Assembly: GCA_032871835.1 (NCBI GenBank)
Contig: CM065301.1
Span: 77,222,069 to 77,286,068, forward strand
DNA: 64,000 bases
Direction of reading: 5' to 3'
DNA from: Dipteronia dyeriana
Lineage: Eukaryota; Streptophyta; Magnoliopsida; Sapindales; Sapindaceae
Shown here: piece after piece, positions 47,971 through 57,777 of the stretch
How the letters are laid out: every line of letters starts with the position of its first letter
Numbering within the stretch: position 1 is the stretch's first letter
Notes under the pieces: model-generated
The model's database searches: none
What the model saw: the letters and a program-made list of their open reading frames with translations, nothing else
What the model was told of the DNA's origin: nothing
Program-made: the position numbers and the translations under genes

Positions 47971-48467
47971 TATCATGTTGAGTAAAGACAATTAAAACTA
48001 AAAAGAATATGTGCATATAACCGACAAATTTAATATGGTATTAATCTAGTTTATTTTATTTTATTTTTTTATATTAATTTATAAATTAATTAATTAAAAA
48101 ATTATATTTTAACAATAATCATTTTGATTTTTTGAAAATACTATTTTCGACGGCAGGGTACTTTGGTCGAAAAAATTACTGTATTTCCAAGGGATAGGTA
48201 CTTTTGGTTGGAAAAATTATTGCATTTCCGAGGGATAAGCACCCGCGGTTGGAAATAATATTGGTGTCTAAATTTGGTGTCATTTTCACAATATTTATAA
48301 TGAATTTTGAAATTATTTGTGAGGATATTTTTATCGTCATTAATGATATAAAATATTTTTATCATTTCTGACAACATGATTTTTGTGGTCAGAAAAACTA
48401 CCGTTTTTGACTAAATTTTGACTCCGTTGGAAATATTTGGTCAGAAAATACCATATTTATTGTAGTG
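45545..48467. mobile_element. non-autonomous CACTA (En/Spm) element
   Basis: 2923 bp. The left end CACTACAACAAATATAGTC and right end (reverse complement CACTACAATAAATATGGTA) form near-perfect inverted repeats with the diagnostic CACTA start. The 3-bp duplication CAA (45542-45544 and 48468-48470) fits the superfamily. Subterminal zones carry repeated CCGTTGGAAAT/TTTCCGAGGGAT-type motifs (45580-45780, 48140-48450), as expected for transposase-binding repeats. No TNP1/TNP2 coding sequence is visible. Confidence 0.92.
46636..47107. mobile_element. hAT-type MITE nested in the CACTA element
   Basis: 472 bp. The left end CAGGGTCGGCCCTGAG and reverse-complemented right end CAGGCCTGGCCCTAGG are imperfect inverted repeats. 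The 8-bp duplication TTAATATA (46628-46635 and 47108-47115) is perfect. AT-rich core, no coding capacity. Confidence 0.9.
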
Positions 48468-48713
48468 CAAGTTCTTCTTCATTTTGCTTCTCTGATTTAC
48501 TTTGTTCTAAGCTTTCATTGAAAGCTTTCACGACCATATTTGCAAATATATGCAGAAGCATCTAAACTTCTCTAAAAATTCATTTTTCAATTAGTAATAG
48601 AATCATCACTTTTAGATTTAGATTTTTTTTTACATTTATAAAATTGGTGAAGTTTTATTAATAATTGAATAGAAGATAGTCAATTTAATTGTTGTAATTG
48701 ATGAATAGATTTA

Positions 48714-50342
48714 CAATCCTTAATGGTTGTCCAACAAGACAATTTCAGATCGAAAAGGGTCTTCGTCAGGGGGATCTGTTGTCCCCGTTCCTTTTTAATA
48801 TGGTGGTGGAGTTTTTAAGTGGTATGCTTAACAAGGCTAAGTCTTTGGATTTGATAAGAGGTGTGGGATTCAAAAATGAAGCTGTACATATTACTCACTT
48901 GCAATTTGCTGACGACACGGTGCTATTCTTAGAACCTAAGTTGGAATACCTTCTTAACGCTAAGAGGATATTGAGGTGTTTAGAACTTATTTCATGTTTA
49001 AGAATTAATTCTCATAAGTCTTGCCTTGTAAAAGTAGGTAAAAATGAGCTGAATGAAGCTAAGTGGGTTGCTCATTTCGGTGATCTTCATCCTCTCTACC
49101 AGTAATGTATATCGGTCTTCCGTTAGTAGGGAAGCTTTCTGGAAACCGGTTATAAGAAAAGTGGGATGAGACTCGCTCTTTGGAAAAGAGCATTCATTTC
49201 AAAAGTGACGCAACAGAAAACACTAAGGAATAAGACCGACTTCTGTATTTCGTAATATCCTGGAATCCACCTGAAATAAAGATAAATGAATTCTGAAAAT
49301 TTTATTGAATCAAAAGGTGATGAGCCTTTTGACTTACAAGTCTATTTAAAGCGATTAAACCCTAACCCGAATCCTTATTTGATAAAAAATGGGATTATAT
49401 AACAAAAGCTACTAAAAATAGTCAAAGTTACCAAAAATAGCCCTAAACATATCAAAATTGACAGCACACGATTCTAGCTTGTCAAAATCAACTTATGACT
49501 TAAAATGAAACTTTCCTAAAATGGTAAAAACTGCAATTAAGGGGCATAAACGATGGAATTTGGCCGAAAAAAGGACGTGGCTCACCACCTTAGGCTGTGA
49601 CTTGAAAAGATCTCGTCGATTCGCTTCAGTTGAAGTCACTTAACCTTAAATTTAGGATGGTCCTTCAAAACCATGTAGGAATTAGTTACTTGTTCTACAT
49701 CAAAAAGGTGGAAGACTTGTTCTCATAAAAGTTGTTCTTTCTAGTCTCCCATCGTATTATATGTCTGTTTTCCCTATCCCTAAGAGTGTGGCAAAAATTA
49801 TTGAAAAGCTTCAGGGAAATTGTTTTTAGAATGATGGTGGAGTGTCGAGAAAGGTTCATTCTATTGATTGGGAAACTCTTTGCAAAAGCAAGCGGAATGG
49901 TGGATTAGGAATAGGGAGGATCAAAGATAAAAGTTTGAGCTTCATGGCTAAATGGGTTTAGAGGTTTGGGAGGGAAAAGCATTCTATGTGGAAAGATATG
50001 ATATGTGTTAAGTGTAATCTAGGTCTTAATCTGATGATGTGGGATAGCAGAAGTATTAAATCGACTTCTCCTTTTTTTAAGGCTATCAGTAGATTTTTTG
50101 AAGTTAAGCATAGAGCTTTCAACATCATCCACTAGGTTTCGAGCTGTTATCGTCAATGGGAATAGGATCCGATTGTGGCAAGACCTTCGTTGGGATTCCT
50201 TCATGCTAAGGGCAGCTTTTCCAAGGATTTATGCCTTGGAAACTAATAAGGTAGGGATGGTGAAGGAGTTCGGCAGTTGGGTAGACTCTAGATGGATATG
50301 GAATGTGAGTCTTAGAAGACCCCTTTTCAACTGGGAGGTAGA
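48714..50342 (+). pseudogene. LINE B reverse transcriptase and connector
   Basis: RT blocks KGLRQGDLLSPFLF and LQFADDTVLFLE (catalytic FADD, about 48902-48937) read openly to 49105. The continuation, split by the solo LTR, has [37 protein letters not shown], and then the segment up to RPLFNWEV at 50338, where copia E interrupts. Several stops are present. The enzyme would copy LINE RNA at the nicked target; this copy is dead and lacks the endonuclease because of truncation. Confidence 0.9.
49206..49699 (-). repeat. solo LTR (about 494 bp) inside LINE B
   Basis: On the minus strand it starts TGTAGAACAAG and ends TTGCGTCA. TCAAAA flanks both sides (49199-49204, 49700-49705). In minus orientation a TTATATAATCCC box precedes AATAAAATTTTC by about 90 bases, as in an LTR. 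LINE coding sequence (ISK then GGRLVLIK) resumes across it. No relative of this LTR was seen elsewhere in the window. Confidence 0.78.
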
Positions 50343-51195
50343 TGTAATGTTGTTAGTCTATCAATCTCTACAAGCCCATTTCTGAAGCAAAGCCCAATGA
50401 TAATATTGGTTGAAGCCAGGAGAGACCCAGATGCAAAATGCCTTCTATCAGACACATGACCCAATACGCTGCATTTTAACTTACCTTATCTGATCTCTAA
50501 GCAAGGATTGTTGGCTAATATGGCACGTTGTGATTGGTTCAATCCTGCTGATGTGTACATTATCTCTTAGTGACTATATAAACGAAGAGATGGAGAGAGA
50601 AGCAATTCGATTGTTTTTTCTGATTCTAGGTTTTGTTCACATACTTCTTTTTTCTCTCAAGTGTTCTTGTGTTATTGATATTCAACTTGAATATCTGGGT
50701 TATCTGCTTTGTATTTACGAGAGAGTTAGAAAAAGAAATAAGAGATCTGTGTATTGTGAATCTTTTGATACAATTTTTGTATGGTTCTGGGTTGTGGTCA
50801 GAAGTAGAATCAGTGATTAGGGATTGTTAAATTGTGTGTTTTGTATTCAGGGCTTCTGGGCTCCCTTTGAGGGTTTTATTAGGTTGATTGAATTGTAATA
50901 ATTGGCTTGTAATAGATATTCATATAGTAAAGTGAGTCCTTCGATCTGACTCAACGTTGATGTAGGCCTATTCTTGGCTGAACCACGATAATTCTTGGTG
51001 TTCTCTTCTCTGCCTTCTTCATTTATTTTGTTCCCCTTTTTTATCTTAGGATTGGTCTGTTGTAAGTAATCGGTTGATTGTTATTATTTTAGTACTCTTG
51101 AATTCTGTTCTTGTTGTTGTGAGAATATTCTTGCAGGTTTTGATTTAGAACAGAAGGCACAGTTGGTCAGTTTGAGTCGACCAAATTTACCAACA
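50343..51195 (+). repeat. 5' LTR of copia E
   Basis: TGTAATGTTGTTAGTC to TTTACCAACA. TATATAAA at 50575-50582, preceded by an inverted CCAAT-like TGATTGGTTC at about 50531. Confidence 0.95.
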
Positions 51196-51196
51196 G

Positions 51197-51210
51197 TGGT
51201 ATCAAAGCCA
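51197..51210 (+). promoter_or_regulatory. primer-binding site of copia E
   Basis: TGGTATCAAAGCCA, one base after the LTR; iMet-type with one change from TGGTATCAGAGC. Confidence 0.9.
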
Positions 51211-51220
51211 GATAGTACCA

Positions 51221-52476
51221 ATGGAGGACAATCAGGACCAAGAACAACAGGCGGTCGAGCCTCCAGTTGTTATAGCACTGGTGGCAGAGCTTTCGGCCTC
51301 AGACGAATCATCTAGAGAAGGCGACAACGAAGATAGCAGTGAATCTGCTAGCAGCACAGAGAAGGTAAAACTTTCCAATTTTAGTGATTTTGAAAATTTT
51401 AATTCAACTTTTATGAATATGAAATTTGAAATAGATAAATTCGATGGCACTGGGGATTTTGGCATTTGGAGAAAAAAGGTGAAAATCCTTCTCTCCCAGT
51501 AGAAAATCCTTAAGGCCATTAAAGGCCCTGATAAATTGCCCGACTCATTAACTGTAGAACAGAAAACTGATATGCTTGAAATGGCCTTAGGCACTATTAT
51601 TTTGAATTTATCTGATAATGTTCTTAGAGAGGTTAATGAGGAAACTACTGCTTGTGATGTTTGGAAGAAACTAGAAAGCATGTATCTTACTAAATCTTTA
51701 ACAAACAAGATTTATTTAAAAGAAAGATTATTTAGCTTTAAAATGGACCCTAGTAAAGGCTTAGGTCAAAATCAAGATGAATTCAAGAAAATGACCATAG
51801 AATTAGCCAATGCAGGAGAAAATGAAAATCTAAGTGATGAAAATGAAGCAATTATTCTTTTGAACTCACTGCCTGAATCTTTTAAGGATGTAAAAGCTGC
51901 TATTAAATATGGTAGGACTTCCTTGTCTTTAGAAGAATGTATTTCTGCTCTAAAATCAAAAGATTTAGAACTTAAGATAGAAAAAAAAAAGATAATGGTG
52001 AGAACTTGTTTGTTAGATGTAGACAGATTGTAAGGAATAGCAATAACAATAATAACCACAATAATAATAAAGGTAAGGGTAGATGTAAGACACCTAATCG
52101 TAATAGATCTCAGTCTAAAAATAGGAATGGAAATAGAAAATGTTATTATTGTGGTAAAGAGAGACATATTAGGAAATATTGCTATAAGCTTAAGAAAAAG
52201 AACCAAGAAAATACCCAAAATGATGGTGATGCAGCTATTGTTTCTAAATCATTTGAACCTAGTGAAGTCTTAGCAGTTACAACTGAAGACATAAAAACTG
52301 AATGGATTTTAGATTCAAGCTGTTCATTCCTTATGACACCTAGAAAAGATTGGTTTACAGATTTTAAAGAATTTAGTGGCAGCAGTGTGTTGATGGGTAA
52401 TAACCAGCAGTGTCAGGTGGAAGGAATAGGTTTTATAGCTGTTAGGATGTACGATGGTATGGTTAGAATTTTTTAG
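51221..52476 (+). pseudogene. gag and protease of copia E
   Basis: ATG at 51221 (MEDNQDQEQQ) is only 10 bases past the primer site, so the leader is very short, as in copia A. An acidic Ser-rich N-terminus leads to EIDKFDGTGDFGIWRKKVK. A TAG at 51500 stands where copia A has Gln. The gag core continues 51536-52033 with NKIYLKERLFSFKM and ENEAIILLNSLP. A frameshift in a poly-A run near 51990 follows. The next piece has an Asn-rich stretch and an intact CCHC spacing, CYYCGKERHIRKYC (about 52141-52182), then protease WILDSSCSF at about 52303: the catalytic DSG is DSS, so the protease would be impaired. Stop at 52474. Confidence 0.92.
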
Positions 52477-53592
52477 AATATTAGTTATGTGCCTAATCTG
52501 AAAAGAAATTTAATTTCTTTAGGTGTATGAGATGAAAAAGGATACTGTTACAAGGCTGAGGGAGGTGTCTTAAAAGTATCTAGGGGTTCTCTAGTTATCT
52601 TGAAAGGTGATAAGAGAAATGGTCTTTATGTTTTAAAGGGTGAAACTGTAATTGATGATACTGTTAATGTAGCAACTAAAACTAATAATGTTGCATCCCT
52701 ATGGCATAAAAGATTAGGTCATATGAGTGAAAGAGACCTAAATGAGTTAAGTAAACAGAATTTACTTAATGGGGACAGAATTAATAATCTGGAATTTTGT
52801 GAAAATTGTACCCTAGGAAAACAACATAGGTTAAGTTTTAGTACAGCTCAACATAACACTAAAGAGGTCCTTCAATATATACATTCAGACCTTTGAGGGC
52901 CTTCACAGGTCCCAACTCATGGTGGAAATCAGTATTTTCTATCTTTGATAGATGATTTCACTAGAAAGATCCGGGTATACCTATTAAAGTCTAAAGATCA
53001 AGCTTTTGAGAGTTTTAAAACTTGGAAACTGTTAGTTTAGAATCAGACTTCTAAGAAAGTCAAAGTACTAAGAACTGATAATAGCCTAGAATTTTGTAAA
53101 GATGAGTTTAATAAATTCTGTAGTGATGATGGCATAGAAAGGCATAGAACGGTAAGGTATACACCCCAACAGAATAGAGTAGCTGAAAGAACGGATAGAA
53201 CTATCCTAGATAAGGTTAGATGCCTCTTAATAAGTTCGGGTTTAAGTAAAAAATTATGGGGTGAGGCTATTGCTACAACTACTTATCTAATTAATAGATC
53301 ACCATCTACGGCTATAGGTTTAAAAACACTAGAAGAAAAATGGACTAGTATGTCTCCTAGTCTAAAACATTTAAGGGTGTTTGGTTGTGCTGCCTATGCT
53401 CATCAATCTGAAGGGAAACTTGAACCTAGGTCTTTAAGAGGTGTTTTCTTAGTCTATTCTTTAGGTGTTAAGGGATATAAAATTTGGCTTAGGGATTGTA
53501 AAGGTTTTAAAGTAATAATTAGCAGAGATTTTTATTTGATCAGAATAAAATGCCATGCAAAGAAACTGATAGCACTTCTAAATCTGACATAA
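52477..53592 (+). pseudogene. integrase region of copia E
   Basis: Pre-integrase WHKRLGHMSERDLNELSKQN and CENCTLGK (HHCC finger, about 52703-52815); core with HSDL (first Asp, about 52884), TDNSLEFC (second Asp, about 53075) and NRVAERTDR (Glu, about 53172); then SLKHLRVFGCAAYAH and GVKGYKIW. Stops at 52534-52536, 52894 and 53038. The N before RVAER is usually followed by G, so the active-site neighbourhood is slightly altered. Confidence 0.9.
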
Positions 53593-55441
53593 ATCCTTTT
53601 AATAACATTGGAGATAAGACTCAAGCAGAAATTAACAATCCTTCTTTTGAACAAGTTCCGGTTCAGTTTGATCATACTGATGATGATGATAAATCTATCC
53701 ACATTGATCATGATAATCAGGTGAAAGATAGTCAAAATCAGCCAATAGTAGAAGAATCTTTAGCTGATTATGAGTTAGTTAGAGATTAGGCGAAAAGAAT
53801 TATCAAACCCAATAGTAAATATGCTTATGCAGACATAATTTCTTTTGCCTTATATATTGGTCAAGAGATAGAATCAGCTAAACCTAGGAATTTTGAAGAA
53901 GCTATGTGTTCCATAGATAAACCGAAATGGCTTAATGTTATGAAAGAAAAGATGGAATCTCTTGAAAAGAATAGGACTTGGTCTCTTGTTAAGAAACTAG
54001 AAAAACAAAAGATTGTGGATTGTAAATGGATTTTTAGGATAAAAGAAGGCTTAGAACAGAATGATCAACCTAGATACAAGGCTAGGTTAGTTGCTAAGGG
54101 TTTTACCCAAAGAGAGGGCATTGACTATAATGAGATTTTCTCACCAGTAGTCAAGTATAAAACCATCAGAATTGTGCTTGCATTAGTCAGTTTTTATGAT
54201 TTAGAACTTAAGCAATTAGATGTTAAAACAACCTTTTTGCATGGAGACTTAGATGAAACAATATACATGTTACAACCTGAGGGTTTTGAGTCTAAGTCTA
54301 AATCATCCTATGTGTGTCTTCTACTATAGTTTGAAGCAAGCACCTAGGCAATGGTACAAAAGGTTTGATAATTACATTACTAGCTTAGGATTTATTAAGA
54401 GTAAATATGATGCATGTTTTTACTTTACTAGTGAAAATATTCTCAATTCTATCTATTTACTCTTGTATGTTGATGATATGTTAATTGCTAGTAAAAGTAT
54501 ATCTAGGATTAAAGAGTTAAAGAAGAAATTGAAAACTGAATTTGATATGAAGGATTTAGGAAATACTAAAAGAATTCTAGGGATAGAAATTGTTAGAACT
54601 AGGAAAGAGTCAACATTGTGTCTTAAACAAGAAAATTATTTGTTAAAACTTGTAGATAGGTTTTCTATGAAGAACAGCAAACCTGCCAATGTTCCTCTTT
54701 CTCCTAGTTTTGTATTATCTATTGTCCTATCACCTAGATCTATTGAAGAGAAAAGATTTATGGAATCCATACCATATTCTAGTGTTGTTGAATCTATTAT
54801 GTATGCTATGATTAGTACTAGACCAGATTTAGCACAGTCCATTAGTGTTTTGTCTAGGTATATGGCCAATCCTAGTAAAGGTCATTGGAATGCCATGAAA
54901 TGGCTGTTAAGGTACATTAATTCAACCACTACAGTTGGACTAGTTTATAATTGTATTGATTCTGTTATAGATTTAATAGGATATGTAGATTCAGTTTATG
55001 CGGGTGAAAGAGACAAAAGAAGATCTACATTTCTTATTTTTTTTCACCATAGCTGGATGTTGTGTAAGTTGGAAAAGTCAACTGCAATCTGTTGTGGCTT
55101 TATCCACTACAAAAGCTGAATATATTGCAGTATCAGAAGCTATTAAGGAAGCAATGTGGCTTCAAGGTCTTTTAGGTGAGATTAAGTTTTTTTACAGGAA
55201 AAGCCATCATCTTACTGATAGTCAAAGTGTCTTGCACTTGTGTAAAAACCATGTGTTTCATGAGAGAACAAAACACATAAAGGTCAAATATCATTTTATA
55301 AGAGATAAAATTTCTGAAGGTATTGTTGAGGTGGAAAAGGTATCCACTGAAGAAAATCCAGTAGATATGAGGACTAAAGTGGTTCCCTATAGCAAGTTCA
55401 AGCATTGCTTGAATTTGCTGAAATTAGGTGATTATGGTTAA
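53593..55441 (+). pseudogene. RT and RNase H of copia E
   Basis: An Asp-rich linker (53640-53780) leads into RT 53904-54329 (WIFRIKEG, KARLVAKGFTQREGIDY, LDVKTTFLHGD), a one-base frame change near 54310, then LKQAPRQWY, LLLYVDDMLIASKS (catalytic YVDD, about 54463) and MANPSKGHW. RNase H starts near 54970 (IGYVDSVYAG), shifts frame near 55040 and runs to the TAA at 55439 (TKAEYIAVSEAIKEAMW, KHIKVKYHFIRDK). Better preserved than copia B. Confidence 0.92.
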
Positions 55442-55517
55442 TTGTTTTTTGTGTTTTTTGAGCCAGGTTTGGAGGAGCTTACTCAGCTATATGAATATGA
55501 TGAACTAAGGTGGAATT

Positions 55518-56369
55518 TGTAATGTTGTTAGTCCATCAATCTCTACAAGCCCATTTCTGAAGCAAAGCCCAATGATAATATTGGTTGAAGCCAGGAAAGG
55601 CCTAGATGCAAAATGCCTTCTATCAAACACAAGACCCAATACGTTGCGTTTTAACTTACCTTATCTGATCTCTGAGCAAGGATTGTTTGCTGATATGGCA
55701 CGTTGTGATTGGTTCAATCCTGCTGATGTGTACATTATCTCTTAGTGACTATATAAACGAAGAGATGGAGAGAGAAGCAATTCGATTGTTTTTTCTGATT
55801 CTAGGTTTTGTTCACAAACTTCTTTTTTCTCTCAAGTGTTCTTGTGTTATTGATATTTAACTTGAATATCTGGGTTCTCTGCTTTGTATTTACGAGAGAG
55901 TTAGAAAAAGAAATAAGAGATATGTGTATTGTGAATCTTTTGATACAATTTTTGTATGGTTCTAGGGGTTGGTCAGAAGTAGAATCAGTGATTAGGGTTT
56001 GTTAAATTGTGTGTTTTGTATTCAGGGCTTCTAGGCTCCCTTTGAGGGTTTTATTAGGTTGATTGAGTTGTAATAATTAGCTTGTAATAGATATTCATAT
56101 AGTGGAATGAGTCCTTCGATCTGACTCAACGTGAATGTAGGCCCATTCTTGGCTAAACCACGATAATTCTTAATGTTCTCTTCTCTGTCTTCTTCATTTA
56201 TTTTGTTCCTTTTTTTATCTTAGGATTTGTCTGTTTTAAGTAATTGGTTGATTGTTATTATTTTAGTACTCTAGAATTCTATTCTTGTTGTTGTGAGAAT
56301 ATTCTTGTAGGTTTTGATTTAGAACAGAAGGCACAGTTGGTCAGTTTGAGTCGGCCAAATTGACCAACA
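55518..56369 (+). repeat. 3' LTR of copia E
   Basis: TGTAATGTTGTTAGTCC to TTGACCAACA, with TATATAAA at 55750-55757. Confidence 0.95.
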
Positions 56370-57498
56370 GTGGATCAATGGAGCTGTTTCTTGCTTGCAT
56401 TGGAAAGCATTTCTGTTCGGAGGAGTATCCCTGATGCTATGGCATGGACTTTTTGTAATAATGGTATTTTCTCTGTCAGCTCATTTCGTCATTGTTTAGA
56501 AGGTAATAGCATAGGGATTCTAATCAATTCTCTTTTATTTGGCAGGGGATATGTCCCCAAAAAGTAGAGGTCTTTACTTGGCAAATAATGAAAGGCAGAA
56601 TTCTTGTTAGAGAGGTTTTGAGTAAGTTTGGTGCAGCTCAGTTGTCAAACCTTAACTGTCCGATTTGTGATTCCAATGTTGAGTCAAATGACCACTTGTT
56701 TCTCCTGTGTGAATGGGCTAGAGAACTGTGGAGTCGAAGTATGAGGTGGTGGGGAGGCAGCGCTTGTTGTAACTCGTCGATTATGGATTTGTGGGATGGT
56801 TGGTTTGGTTTGTGTCTATCGTATTTCCAGGAGAAGAGTTTGGAACACTTTGTTCTTTGCTATCACTTGGACCATTTGGGAGACTCGCAACGAGGTGGTT
56901 TTCAGAAGAAAAGATGTTCTTAGTGTAGCCTTGGACTATCAAATTTAGAACAGCAATGTGGTTTAAGTACTTCGGTTGTGGATCGAATATCGATTTGAGT
57001 TTGCTGATGCTAGATTTAAAAGAGAGATGCATTGATTTGGACCCACCCAAAACCAAGAGTAAAATGGAGTGGAGTCCCCCGGTTGATAACTATCTTTTGT
57101 TCAATGTGGATGGCTCCGTTAGAGGTAATTTGGGTGATGCAGGTGTTGGTGGGGTTCTATGAGACTATCGGCAAGGTTTTATGTTTATTTTCGTATTTTG
57201 TTGGAAGTATGATTCGAATTCGGCTAAGGTTCTTGCAGTTCATAGAGCTTGTCAACTAATTTTTAATAATGTTTTTCTGGCTAATCGGAAGATTACAATT
57301 GTCAGTGACTCGAAATCGGCGGTTAGTTGGATCAATGGTATCGATTTTGGTAATTTTCAACTGCTGAATTGGGTATATGATATCAAACAGATTCTTCAAT
57401 CTAGCGGTTTTCTTTCTATCATATTCATGCCTAGGAGTATGAATTCGTTGGCGGACAGTTTGGCAAAGGCTGGTTCGAGTAGATGTGGGATAGACTAG
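56370..57498 (+). pseudogene. LINE B C-terminal part: zinc finger and RNase H
   Basis: Continues ORF2 after copia E: WTFCNNGIFSVSSFR, a zf-RVT-like finger (ILVREVLSKFG, CPICDSNVESNDHLFLLC; 56590-56720), then RNase H 57090-57498 (LFNVDGSVRGNLGDAG with the first Asp, HRACQLIFNN, VSDSKSAV, and the MNSLADSLAKAGS end block). Frameshifts near 56560, 56900 and 57170. A 3' untranslated region to 57748 ends in poly(A). Confidence 0.9.
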
Positions 57499-57777
57499 AA
57501 TGGGGAGTTTCTTGAAGCGGTTTCTTTTGGTGGTTATTATTAGTTGCTTTAGTTTTTGGATTCATGTCTGTCTTTCTGGCAGTAGTTGTGTCCGTGCAGG
57601 TTTTTTCTTGGTCGTTTTGGTTTTTGTCATCTAAGTTGCCGATTAGTGTTTGTGTTTCCGGTAACCTGCATAGGCTTGCCTTTCTTACCGCCTGTGGCTT
57701 TTCTTTATTAATATGAGCCGTTTCATAAAAAACGATCCTTCTATCTGTAAAAAAAAAAAAAAAAAAAAAAAGATTTA

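Larger units (their letters stand above)
50343..56369 (+). mobile_element. Ty1/copia element E, complete, degenerate
   Basis: 6027 bp with LTRs of 853 and 852 bp, primer site, gag, protease, integrase, RT and RNase H, and a purine tract (CTAAGGTGGAATT) before the 3' LTR. Flanks are GTAGA (50338-50342) and GTGGA (56370-56374), a 5-bp duplication with one mismatch inside LINE B; the LINE frame (NWEVD then QWSC) resumes exactly. LTRs differ at about 8 of the first ~145 bases by eye. Same family as copia A. Confidence 0.95.
48714..57770 (+). mobile_element. LINE B, 5'-truncated L1 with poly(A) tail
   Basis: Starts abruptly within reverse transcriptase and ends with a 22-base A run (57749-57770). 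AGATTTA flanks both ends (48707-48713 and 57771-57777), a target duplication confirming target-primed insertion of a 5'-truncated copy. Removing the solo LTR (about 49206) and copia E (50343) leaves about 2.5 kb. Confidence 0.92.

Noticed and set aside
50530..50830. Duplicated ORF pair (also 55808-56005)
   Set aside because: Same sequence in the two LTRs of copia E; not coding.
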